Assembly (NCBI GenBank): GCA_016987375.1
Contig: PJRA01000509.1
Location: forward strand, 1,626,617-1,690,616
Source: Brachionus koreanus
Lineage: Eukaryota > Rotifera > Eurotatoria > Ploima > Brachionidae
Direction of reading: 5' to 3'
DNA: 64,000 bases
This document shows positions 1-10,414 of this stretch, piece after piece (within the stretch, counting starts at the first letter, position 1; each line of letters starts with the position of its first letter). The notes under the pieces were generated by a model. The model was not told where the DNA came from. It did not search any database and saw only the letters and a program-made list of their open reading frames with translations. Both the position numbers and the translations under genes were made by a program.

Positions 1-980
1 AAAAAAAAAATTTAAAAAAACGATTAAATTTATTGAATAAAAAACAAATAAAGGAAGTTACAAAAGGGTTCAAAAGACCCCTCCGGTTTTTGAGTGTTAA
101 AATTGTTTTTGATTCTTATTTTTTTTTCAAATTTTTAATAATATTTAGTTAATTAAATAAAAAATCCTAAGTAAACAATTTAATAATTAATCAATTAAGT
201 GAAAATTAAAATTAATTTTTGATTTAATTTTTTGGATAGATTTTCGAGAAAAAATCTAAAAAAAACACATGATTTTAGACGGAGTTTTCATTTCATTTTT
301 GGCTTAAGAGTTTATTCTCATCAATATAAAAAACCGAATATTTCAATCGAAAAAGTCCTATTAAATTCTAGAAAAAAATTTGAAATAAAAATTATTCAAA
401 TCGATTTCAGCGAGTTCTTAAATTTTTTTATCCTTAAAATATCTCTATTTTAAATATCTATCAAGTTAAAGAAACTAAATAAATATCTAAAATTTAGCCT
501 TCTAAAAGAAATAACTTGAAATTTTATGAAATTTAAATTTGAAGATTTTTGGTACTTTTATAATTTCTTGGAACAAAGAAATTACCAAATAAAGCATAGA
601 AATGAATAGTTAGCCTAGAGAAATAAATAAGATTTTTATAATTATGTTTAGATTTTTTTATCCCTAGAATATTTCTATTTTTTCTTCAAAATTTGTCAAA
701 TAAATGAGATTTTTAAACGAATCTAAAAAATATAATATTTCTAAAATTTTTCTTAAATTTTTACAATTTTTTTTCTGCTTTTTTTCATCTCTAGTCACAC
801 CTAAAATTTAAAAGTTCACTTTAAAAGATACATTTAAAAGAAAAAACAAAATAAAATCTTGAAATTTTCAATTTAATTAAATTCTTTATTTATAAGTTTA
901 AACTTTAATTTTTTTAAGAACTTAAATACCAGGATATCGTTTAAAGCGAATATAAAATAAAAAAGAATTCAAGTCTAAGC
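1..980. other. Intergenic A/T-rich DNA, no gene seen
   Basis: No convincing coding exon in either strand; the only sizeable open frame (232-453, +) is low-complexity and Lys/Phe-rich. One locally GC-rich patch at 64-86 can fold as a short hairpin (GGGTT, loop, GACCC). The end next to 981 presumably carries the promoter and 5' UTR of the following gene, but no core promoter element stands out. Confidence 0.6.
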
Positions 981-2942
981 ATGCACTTTTTACAAAATTT
1001 TAGTATACTCATCTTAATTCAATTTGCACATTTTTTGAATGTTGAGCGTAAAATTTTGAATAAACTAAGCGAACGAATTAGTTCGTTGCAAATATTAAAG
1101 GAACAGGCCTACAAGCCTCCGTTCAAATGGTATGAGAAAAAAGGTCTTTACCGATCAGATATTCGCATAAATTTTTTTGGAAGTCCAGCCGCTCGAAGAA
1201 TACGAAATGGCGAAATTACTTCAGTTTTCGATAATGACATGTTTTCGACAGCCTGGATTATTACAGCACTACTCGAGTCAAATATATACGGAAAAGGTGC
1301 CCCTCAACTGGAACCTTGGCGACTTCAACTAGCTCTAGAAGCCATAGGCTCTTATCAAGACAAAAATAGCAAAAACTACTTAAAAAGTCTTGTGCGCTCA
1401 TTTTGGCCACAAATTTATAATTCTACTTATGATATTTGGCAACAACAGCCAGATAATATTCGAAATGTAGCATTAAGTGTTGAGTACGTTCCTTGGGACC
1501 AGATCATTAAGGTCCTACGTGATCTGAAATTGGATGAATATGTAAAATATGTAGAGGAATTGCGAAAACGTGAGAATGAAGTTTTGGACGCTTTTTCCAT
1601 TCCTCCAGATTTTGATGATAGCTACTTGAATCTTGGTCTTGGTGCAGCTCTTTTCAGACAACGATCTAAGTATCCGTTTGCCTACCAATCATGGAAGCAA
1701 AACAACACCGAAACCAAAAGTCTAATCGATGTTACCAACAAATATTCATATGAACCATTTAGTTTTGATCTAAACAAAAACAGCATTGATCCAAGAACCT
1801 ATTTCTATGCTCGTGGATTCATTCAGCAAGCATTTAAAGAAAACAAATCGGTCAGCTTAATATCAACATGGGTACAAAATGTGGATGAACAGCGAAAATT
1901 GAAAGAAAAATGTGTTTCAATGCCATTTAATATAAATAATGTTGATGTTACTGTAGCAGCCAATTCCATATACGGAATTACGTCGGGAGCTATTTACAAT
2001 TTAAATGATTTCAGGGATCATTTTTTAAAAAATCGAAAACTGCAGCAGACTTATTTGAATACAAGTTGTTTTATATCGTGGACAATAAGCAACAATTTTA
2101 CGGCCAGACCCGATTTAGCTCAGATTTACTATCCAAGCACATATAATTTTTTATGGTATGCTAGCCGTACTTTATTTTTGATAGAAAGTGAGATTAGAAA
2201 ATTTCATTTTTTTAATCATCATGCTAAAATTGAAGAATATTTGATTAATTTTGATAAAATAGAAAATTTGCTGACTCAAGCCAAAAATTGTTTGCAAATT
2301 GCATTTGAAAAAGAAGTCACGAAAAAATTGTTTGATTCAAGAATTGAAGAAGGAAAAAATGAAACTTTTTTTAGAGATTTTATTGGTCTCAATGATACGA
2401 ATATTTTTGGAAAACAAGAGTCTAAAAATGACGATGCCTTATTTAGCACTGCCCAAGCTGTTAACATTTTAATAGCCACTTGGACATTTCAGTGTCCAAA
2501 GACTCAATCTTTGAAATGGAAATCAAACGTATCAAACCAAGTAAAAATTCTTGTCATAAAAAGCGTCAATTGGTTGAGCAGAAATGTTTTATGTAGCAAA
2601 TTTGAAACTCTCAACTCATTTTTTTCAGGAAGTGTAAAAGGTTTTAGCACTTTGCCATTTTGGTATCCTGCTAATCTAATTCAGTTTTTAAATGGCACTA
2701 ATGCAAATTCTAGTCAAATCACAGAAGATCAAATAAACCAAGTTATTTATGCTGTCACAGGTTTTATAAATGAACACGAGTATCAAAAGATGCTTGCTCA
2801 AAAACACTTTGGTTTTGAAACTCCGCTTGACTTTCATGGTTATAATACAAAAGAGAATATTTTTCCATTCTGGTCATCAACAGCTTATACATATACAGTT
2901 TCGCTTTTAGCTCTTGCTCAGTATGGGAATTTGGAAAATTAG
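981..2942 (+). CDS. Secreted protein of unknown family, 653 aa
   Basis: I do not recognise this protein. The single-exon frame starts with a plausible signal peptide (residues 1-20, hydrophobic core FSILILIQFAHFL), so the product is probably secreted or lumenal; several N-x-S/T sites fit glycosylation. The body repeats short helical blocks of the type Asp-x-x-x-(F/S)-(S/T)-x-x-A followed by a hydrophobic helix: around residue 86 (DMFSTAW), 213 (DFDDSYLNLGLG), 330 (VDVTVAANSIYG), 390 (YYPSTYNFLWYASRTLF), 490 (DDALFSTAQAVN) and 638 (FWSSTAYTYTVSLLALAQYG). That periodicity suggests an alpha/alpha toroid, as in terpene cyclases or six-hairpin enzymes, but this is inference and no catalytic motif was identified. 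Base use is clearly coding (higher GC than the flanks). No intron is needed, unlike most neighbours. The first ATG is chosen because the signal peptide begins there. Confidence 0.8.
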   Translation: MHFLQNFSILILIQFAHFLNVERKILNKLSERISSLQILKEQAYKPPFKWYEKKGLYRSDIRINFFGSPAARRIRNGEITSVFDNDMFSTAWIITALLESNIYGKGAPQLEPWRLQLALEAIGSYQDKNSKNYLKSLVRSFWPQIYNSTYDIWQQQPDNIRNVALSVEYVPWDQIIKVLRDLKLDEYVKYVEELRKRENEVLDAFSIPPDFDDSYLNLGLGAALFRQRSKYPFAYQSWKQNNTETKSLIDVTNKYSYEPFSFDLNKNSIDPRTYFYARGFIQQAFKENKSVSLISTWVQNVDEQRKLKEKCVSMPFNINNVDVTVAANSIYGITSGAIYNLNDFRDHFLKNRKLQQTYLNTSCFISWTISNNFTARPDLAQIYYPSTYNFLWYASRTLFLIESEIRKFHFFNHHAKIEEYLINFDKIENLLTQAKNCLQIAFEKEVTKKLFDSRIEEGKNETFFRDFIGLNDTNIFGKQESKNDDALFSTAQAVNILIATWTFQCPKTQSLKWKSNVSNQVKILVIKSVNWLSRNVLCSKFETLNSFFSGSVKGFSTLPFWYPANLIQFLNGTNANSSQITEDQINQVIYAVTGFINEHEYQKMLAQKHFGFETPLDFHGYNTKENIFPFWSSTAYTYTVSLLALAQYGNLEN

Positions 2943-4398
2943 CTTTAATAAATATTTATGTATTATTCTTATTAATATTTACTTTTGATTTTTTAAAATT
3001 TTCGAATAATGTCACTAAAAAGTTTGCAAATTTTACGAGATTAAATACAAAGTAAACATTGCTTTTAAATAATTAAAATAAAGTAATTAAAAAGATGAAA
3101 TTTGAAAATTCGAAAGAACACAAAAAAGTTGATTTTTTTGACAAATTTTAACTTGTGAATTGAATAAATAATTAGATAAAATTTAGTAAAGAGTCTCAAA
3201 TTTTACTAGAAATTGTTTAAATTTATTTTGAAAATAATTAAAAAATATTCTGAAGATATTTCTTTTATTTATTTTGAAGCTGTACGAATTTTCCTTTTAC
3301 TTATGTATTTATTTTTCCTATAATTGAACTAAAAAACGAAAATACTCCTGAAAAAGAATTGAAAGAATTTTTTTTTATTATTGAAATTGTCGCAATTTTT
3401 TCGATTTTTATCAAAACCATTTATATTTCAAATAATTATGATTTTTTCTTTGCATGAAGCTTTTATTTATTTCTTTTAAAAACAGTTTTAATTAAATATA
3501 GTTTCAAAATCTTGAAATCAAATAGAAATTTATGATTTATTTAATTTAATTTAAATCAAAAATTTAGTATGAATTAATATCAATGTTTTTTTTTTAAAGT
3601 ATACTTTTAAAAATATGTCACTACTTAATTTTAAATTGTTTAAATTTAAAAATAATTTATAGTTGGAAAAAAATTCAAAAATTAAGAATCTAATTAAAAT
3701 TTTGATTTCATAATTTAGGCTTTTAGAATACATATTTATTTCGTGTTCATCTTAAATAGTTTTTTATAGGATAAATGTATTGACAAAATATCAAGAAATA
3801 ATTTTATCTACTGAGAGAATCTTTAAGCCTCTAAGATTAATTATTCAAATAATTAAAAAATAAGAATTAAAAAATAAATATTTTTGGTGATGATTGTATT
3901 TTTTAGACAATGACAATCAAGTTGAATCAAAACATCTCTAAAATTTTAATTTAAAGATTAGAATATTGATTCACACATTTATATCATGATCAAATTATCT
4001 TGAATTGGTTTTTTATCAAATTTTTTGGAAATTTAAATACTCTACCACTTTTTTAAAGTCTAATTTTATTTAAGAAAAAAACATTCATGAATAAATTATT
4101 ATAAAATTTAAAAAACTTATTTTTTGAACACTATATAAGTAACTTAGCTATAATATTTTCAAATAATAATTGCAGTTATTTTTACATTAAAATGCAACTA
4201 TTTAATTAACACGAAATTCGATGTTTTTTTTTTCCTACACAATCATGAAAAAATGACTAACTTTTTATTTTTTGATAAATATAGAAAAAAAATTCCGTAT
4301 TATTCGATGTAATTTTATAGATGTAAATTTTTAAAATTTAGCTAAAGTTTTATTATGGAAAAAAATTTATATCAGCAAAAGATTGTTAAAAATTTATT
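2943..4398. other. Intergenic DNA, nothing recognised
   Basis: Very A/T-rich spacer between the 3' ends of the convergent flanking genes. The only open frame (3551-3733, minus) is Phe/Leu/Lys-rich with no family resemblance. No RNA gene, repeat copy or exon was recognised. Confidence 0.6.
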
Positions 4399-4706
4399 TC
4401 AATTCAATGTGCTTCCAAATTTATTTGATATCATTGTTAAAAATTCATTGAACTCGATACTTCCATTTTTGTTTGTATCAACATCATTTATCTTAGAAAT
4501 CAAATTTATATAGTTTTTAAGCTTTCAGAGTTAATGTTATCAATAATTACCATGCTTTGAACTTCTTCTTCACTATGGTTAAGACCAACTTTTTCAAACA
4601 CATTTTTCAATTCAGAACTTGTAATGCGACCATCACCATCTTGATCAAATTCGTTAAAAGATTGTCTAAAAAACTCTTGTTGTTCAGAACTAAGTTGATG
4701 AGCCAT
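4399..4706 (-). CDS. Calmodulin-like protein with two EF-hands, 82 aa, two exons
   Basis: The gene reads on the minus strand: exon 1 4706-4551, a 59-bp intron 4550-4492, exon 2 4491-4399. The GT-AG junction joins EEVQSM to INDVDTNKNGS in phase 0, exactly at the place where calmodulin reads EEVQSMINEAD. EF-hand 1 has a canonical loop (DQDGDGRITSSE, residues 21-32); EF-hand 2 is DTNKNGSIEFNE (about 57-68), with Asn at the sixth loop position where Gly is usual being avoided (NG is kept). The protein ends after this pair, so it is one calmodulin lobe rather than the four-hand molecule of about 149 aa. It may act as a small Ca2+ sensor or need to dimerise; neither can be seen. Without the intron the frame would run into an apparent short second half, which is the intron read-through. 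It could also be a truncated calmodulin duplicate, but the intact splice sites and clean stop argue for a working gene. Confidence 0.82.
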
Positions 4707-7195
4707 TTTTAATTTTTAAATGATTGTTTTTTAATTTCTATTTCTCTTATTTATAACCTCTCTTTTATCATTAATCAAATAAAATGAATAAATAAAAGAA
4801 TTACTAATTTTTTTACATTTTTATTAGCTTGATAACATTTTTTAATATTAAATAAGCTATTTAGATCTTTAACAGGTGACTTAATTTTAAATATGAATAA
4901 TTAATTTTTTTCTGGAAAGAACACAGAAATTAACAATATAATTAGCTAAAATAAAATTGAAACTAGAGAATAAGATAGCTTAAACCTTGATATTTTAAGA
5001 TATGTTTTTTTTTGCTGGTTTAATTCTTTCAAATATTTGCTGTTTTAAATTATATTTGTATCGAATTTGTTTAGGCTTTTTAGTCGTATTAACTGAAATT
5101 AAACGTCTACTGCATCTATAAGTTCTAGATTTTCGAAAAATATATTAATGATTTTTTTTTAAATCTCGTAAATTTACTGATTCCATTAAATGTGGAGAAA
5201 TTAGAAATCATTCAATGACAATAAAATTTCAAATATTAAGAACTAAAATTAAAGGAAAGGTAATATATTTTATGTTTAGAATATGGTTCTAAATTTTATT
5301 ACAGTCTTAAATAATATGGTGCCAAAAAGCAATAGTTGAATCAGGCATCCTATTTGTAAGATTTTTGCTGCAATAATTACCTCTATAAAAAACTTTGTTA
5401 ATTAAAAACTCTTTGAAGGTCTATTAATGTTGTAGATAAAATATAAAATATGCTTGAATTAACTTTTTTTTTCTGTAAATATTCTACTAGCAGTTTAAAA
5501 AAAATTTGAATACAAGGAGTATAAATATTTGTTGCTACAAAGTATTAAAAGTTTTGAAACGATTTTCAATTTTTTTAAATAGATAAATAAACTTGGAAAA
5601 TAAAGTAGATAAATTGTTGAAAAATTCATTTTTAACAAAGTCTAAAAATATTAAAAAAAATTTCATGTTTAAGCGGTGTATAAAAAAATAAAATTTACAA
5701 TAGCTTTGTGCGCATTGTTCAGAATTTAATTTTGGTCGTTTATGAGCGTAATTTTTTTTAAAATATTTTGAAGATAAAGAAAACTTAAGAGTGTTTCTAG
5801 ACACTGGTTCTTAATTTATATATTTCAATTACTTTTAACTAATCATAAACAAATTTTTCATTCAAAAAGTAAAGAATCGGACCATTTATAATTAACATTT
5901 ATCAAACTTAGAAAAATTAAATCAAAATAATATAAATTTTAAGAATCAAATATTAGCAAAAATCTTCTCCAAAAACAGTTGTTTTGTTTCTAGATTTTTT
6001 TTGTTTAAATGCATTGTTAAATACACTGTTTTTTTTTCTATACGTTAAGTTAAGTTTAATTTTGATAAAATATTTTTTAAATTCATTTTTTTTAGAATTT
6101 TTATCTTGAATATTTTATAAGCTGATTAGAAATTGGAAAAAATTAATTTCGTCTTAACCTAAAATTTATGTTTAAAATGAATTCTAATGAGATATGTCCA
6201 AAATTAATTAACTAAAATTTTTTTTCAAAGCAGAATTATTTTTTTTTATTTTTAATATGGAATTAAATTCGGATAGCGATAAAAAAAATGTTATTTTTCT
6301 GGTAGCATTTTGATGATTTTAAATTTAAACAATACCTTTAGAAAAACTTAAAAATGTGAAAATATAAATAACAACGATTACTCAGAATTTTCTCGAATAT
6401 TTTCTAAAATAAACTAACAGTAGATTTTTTGCTAAATAATTAACATTATGGATATTCTTAAATAACCAAAATTTCTTTAGTTGTAATAAATTTTAAGGAA
6501 AAAAGTATTGTTTCAGGTAGAATTCACTTTAAAAGGTAACATTTTTTAGTTTTAAAGGAGTTTACTATGAGTTTTTATTTGGTTTTTGAAATTCAATAAA
6601 AAAATAACTGAACTATAATACATATATTTTTGAATAAAAATTTTAAAATAGCATTATTTGCTAATTGTTAAGGGAAATATTTTAACATCAATTATAAAAC
6701 CTCTGGAAAAATTAACGATCTTTTATATTCTATATTTTTAAAGCTATTGAAGCTATTGTTTCTAATTTTTGAATTCTTAATTTTTTAAAAATTATATCAT
6801 GGTAACAAAATATCAAAAACATTAATTATGACACAATGATAAGAATTAAAACTTTGGTCTATTATGAATGATGACTGGATATTAATAATGAAGCCTTTGT
6901 TATCATACTTTCAAGAATATTTTCTTTAAAAATTCTGTGAAATCTAGTTGAAGCGTTAATATCAAAATAACCAGCTTTCAGTTAAAGAATGAGATTATTT
7001 TTATAGTATATTTACCTATTAAACTAATTTTTTATAATTTTTTAGAAATCGTTTTTTTTTTTTGAATAAGAGCTCAGTTGTTTTTGGTTTTTAAGACTAG
7101 TTATTCTTAAATGCCATCAATCATTTGTTGAGATAGAAATTTATGAAAACAAAATTTTTGCTTAACTATTAGTAAAAACAGTAAAAAAAAAAGCA
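4707..7195. other. Intergenic DNA between divergent genes, nothing recognised
   Basis: About 2.5 kb of A/T-rich sequence separating the calmodulin-like gene (minus) from the galactosyltransferase gene (plus), so both promoters should lie here. The open frame 5535-5804 (minus, 89 aa) is Phe/Lys/Asn-rich, has no recognisable domain and I do not count it as a gene. No repeats or RNA genes recognised. Confidence 0.55.
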
Positions 7196-8471
7196 ATGAA
7201 TTTCAAAGCGATTTTAAATTCCAAAAGATCTATCAGAACCGCTCTGTTTGGAGCGCTAATGCTATTAAGCTTAAACTTGTTGCTTAATGACTATCAAAAA
7301 ACAGTCAGTAAAACCCATTATATTCAGTTAAATAAAATATCGCTAGAACATGATACAGAAAGAGAAGAATTTACAAAGCAGTCAACTCAAAACCAACAAG
7401 TTTCTGAACTAGAAGAATGGGTTGAAATAAAAAAAGCTTTAACCAAAATAAATCCTCAAAATGAAAAACAAATAACAAAGAAATATTGTTCCGATGTTCC
7501 TAGTAAAATAAGAAGGCGAATTACGATTAAAAAAGTTCCCGACAATTTTAATGCCTTCAATTCAAGTACTGAAAATTTCGACTTTGTCAATGAAATTCAA
7601 AATGGTGGAAAATGGTCACCTAAAGACTGTAAAGCAAGGCACAAAGTAGCCATTGTGATTCCATATAAAAATAGACTTAAAAATCTCAATTATTTTCTTT
7701 ACCATATGCATCCATTTTTACAGCGACAAGAATTAGAATATCAGATATTTGTAGTGGAACAAGTTAATAATGAATTATTCAATAAGGGCATTTTGATGAA
7801 TTCGGCTTTTTTTGAAATTAGAAAACTTTATAATTACACAAATCCTGATTTATATTTTTTCCCATTTGATTGCATAATATATCATGATGTTGATTTGTTA
7901 CCAGAAGATGATAGGATACTTTATTCATGTCCTCAGGCAAAACCAAGACACTTATCGGTGGCAATCGATAAGTTTAAGTACAAAATTTTCTATTATCGGC
8001 TAATTGGCGGAGTTCTTAATTTTAGGGTTCATCACTTTGTTAAAGTTAATGGATATTCAAACCAATATTGGGGATGGGGTAAATAATTTAAATATGAACT
8101 AAATTTTGATTAAAATTTTATTTTAAGGAGGTGAAGATGATGATATGGAAGTAAGACTGTCCAATATGAAGATTGGTTTCGAAAGACCGAATATAAATAT
8201 AGCTCACTTCAGCATGTTAAAGCATGATAAAGGAGTAGCAAATCCTTTGAGAAGAGCCTTATTGAAAAAAGCTGAAACTCGTTTCCAAAAAGATGGCTTG
8301 AATAATGTTAAATATACTTTAAAAGATGTCGTAAAGCATCATATGTTTACTCATTTTTTGATTGATGTTGGACAAATTCCTCCAGAGATGATTCAAAATA
8401 TGACCACTACCACAACAGCAAAAAAATTTATTCAAGGTAAAAAATTTAATAAGACAACAATGAAGGACTAA
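7196..8471 (+). CDS. Beta-1,4-galactosyltransferase (B4GALT1-6 type), 408 aa, two exons
   Basis: Type II Golgi membrane glycosyltransferase (GT7 family). It should transfer galactose, or in some invertebrates N-acetylgalactosamine, from the UDP-sugar to a terminal GlcNAc or glucose on glycans. Exons 7196-8078 and 8128-8471 with a 49-bp intron; the splice rebuilds the family signature WGWGGEDDD (residues 292-300). Other marks: short cytosolic tail and a membrane anchor at about 12-31 (TALFGALMLLSLNLLL), a Lys/Gln-rich stem, IPYKNR (155-160, usually FPYRDR/IPFRNR), DVD metal site (231-233), and HFSMLKH (321-327), in which Met324 and His327 match the metal-binding M-x-x-H. The C-terminal DGLNNVKY block is also conserved. 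WGWGGEDDD rather than WGWGREDDE separates it from the proteoglycan enzyme B4GALT7. The usual FNRA motif reads FNKG (195-198). Donor versus acceptor sugar preference cannot be told from sequence. Length is normal for the family. Confidence 0.93.
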
Positions 8472-9359
8472 AATGTTTAATTATTTATTTTTGCTTTTTG
8501 TTATGCCAAGTCATTGTTTTAAATTTTTATTTTTTATATTTTCTTAAAATAAATTTTAAACTAAATTAACTGCCTCTATTTTTTTTAGATGAATAACTAA
8601 TTTGAAAAATTTGGGTAAAATCTTTTAATTTAAATATAAGGTCAAAAACGCTTCAAGTATTTCAAATAAACTAGAATTTAAAATAAGTTTTCAAAACTTT
8701 TAATTCTAAGGAGCATTAATTGATGCTTGAATTATTAAGAATTGACCTCAAGTTATAAAGGTAAACGAATAGTTTTCAAAATTCTTTCTTTTTAATTATG
8801 ATCATAATTTAGATTTTTCATATTATTTTATAACGAATTTTAAAAAAAAATATTTTTTATTCATGTATTAAAATAATATCTTAAAAAATTGAATTTAGTA
8901 CTAATAAATAAACAAGGTGACTTTTGGCTTTGTAAAAATTTTCGCCCACATTAAATGTATAAATGTTCGAAATCAACAGTCAATTTATAAAGATTTTAAA
9001 TTCATATTCAGTTTGCTTTTAAAAAATTGATTTATATTTATTAAATAATTTATTTATGTATTAATATTAGCAACTACTTCGATTTTGGTTATTATCATTT
9101 AAAAACTTAAAATCCAGTATTCAATTCAAAATTTAATAGCTAGAATATAAAATTATATTAATTAATCTAAACTTCCAACTAAAAATTTTGTCTAAAAAAA
9201 CTGACAATTAATCTAAGTCTATAGTGATTAATTTTGGTAGTTGCCATAATTAAAATTGACTCTTAATTTTAACCAATTTAATTACAAAATATTACACAAA
9301 TTAAATTTTGATGTGAATTTTAAAAAAATTTTAAAAAATTAGGCCTCAATTTAATTATT

Positions 9360-9545
9360 CAATTTGAGTTTTTTGTTCACAATTACACCAAGATCGCGTT
9401 CAGGAGTAGTCTTAGCTTATTCAACTCTGATATCATTCGCATTTACCTTTGAGGTTACTTGCCTAGCAAAGATTAAGATAATTTAGAATTCTTTACACCA
9501 TATATTTAAAAGTATTTGCTTTCTTAGAATGAATTACTTTCCAGC
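9360..9545 (-). mobile_element. Decayed non-LTR retrotransposon reverse-transcriptase fragment
   Basis: On the minus strand two blocks typical of LINE reverse transcriptases can be read with stops and frame changes between them: KVIHSKKANTFKYMV (compare K-x-x-V-M-H-F-G..NPxxxYxMNG) and, about 75 bases on, TTPERDLGVIVNKKLKLN (the E-R-D-L-G-V-x-V block). The order and spacing are those of the RT palm/thumb region. No full domain, UTR or target-site duplication is visible, so this is an old fragment. Confidence 0.7.
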
Positions 9546-9920
9546 GACCACTGTTGAAGTGAAATAATTATTTTATTTAACACTAGAAAGCCCGGCTGAT
9601 TTCTCATTAAAATTTCAAATAAAGTTATCAAGATAAATTAAACATTTTCTTTGAAAATTTATTTGTTCTTTTCATTTTACAAAAATACGGTTGTGTGATG
9701 CTTTGTCAAAAATTTTTTCTAGATTGAAGAAAATGGCTCTAGTTTATTAGGCTAAGACTATAAGAAATTAGAGTATTCAGAGTATCTATAAGATTTAACT
9801 ATTTTAAAAATCATTATACTTTTGAATTTTTTCCAAGTATCATGGTATGTGGCTGTTAAAATATTTTAAGCATTTAAATTTTGATTCAAATATTTTAAAT
9901 TTATTTATTTTTATTTATTT

Positions 9921-10020
9921 AAAAAATAATTTAGGAAATATTATTCCAGGGCAGTTACGAATTACAGCGCCTTCTTTTCAGCCCTCATGATTCCAATCTT
10001 AAAAAAAAAAAATATTTTCA
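9921..10020 (+). repeat. Dispersed ~100-bp hairpin repeat, copy 1
   Basis: A poly-T/A run, a small hairpin (GGAA at 9934-9937 with TTCC at 9944-9947), then CAGGGCAGTTACGAATTACA and GCGCCTTCTTTTCAG, then CTCATGATTCCAATCTT and an A-run. It aligns well to the copy at 50911-51010 and partly to those at 41601-41660 and 57071-57140. Confidence 0.7.
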
Positions 10021-10414
10021 TATTTATCTACAATTAGAGTAGAAAATAAATATTTAAATTGAATCAAAATTATGATTATTTAAATTAAATTTTGTTTTCA
10101 GTTCGATGTGATTAGGATTGAATATTTTAAATAACAAATGTTGAAAACAGTGCCTAATTTGAAAAACTTTGCACGTAAAAATAATCTAAAATAAAATTAA
10201 ATTTTGCCTAAAATTATTTTTTTCTATTTCGAAAACTTTATTTATCGATTTTGTTTTAATTTAACAAACTAAGACTCAATATAGGTCTTTATAAGCGATT
10301 TCTATGACAACTATAAAGATACTCTCTATGGCCTTTCAAAGATAAAAAAAAATTGAAATATACATTTTAATAAATTCAATAAATATTTTGATTCAATTAA
10401 TACCTTTTGGTTAA

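Larger units (their letters stand above)
8472..10414. other. Intergenic DNA with a LINE remnant and a dispersed repeat
   Basis: A/T-rich spacer between two plus-strand genes. It holds a decayed reverse-transcriptase fragment at about 9360-9545 (minus) and one copy of a dispersed hairpin repeat at about 9921-10020, both listed separately. A 13-bp string at 9582-9594 recurs in the MINPP1 intron at 31965-31977. Otherwise nothing recognised; the last 100 bp or so should carry the SCLT1 promoter. Confidence 0.6.

Noticed and set aside
64..86. GC-rich hairpin near the left edge as a fifth copy of the dispersed repeat
   Set aside because: It lacks the CCGAATGA and CCTTCTTTT blocks that define the family.
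232..453. 73-codon plus-strand open frame
   Set aside because: Starts within A/T-rich spacer, low complexity, no similarity and no flanking gene structure.
5535..5804. 89-codon minus-strand open frame
   Set aside because: Phe/Lys/Asn-rich composition of random A/T-rich DNA, no domain, no exon support.
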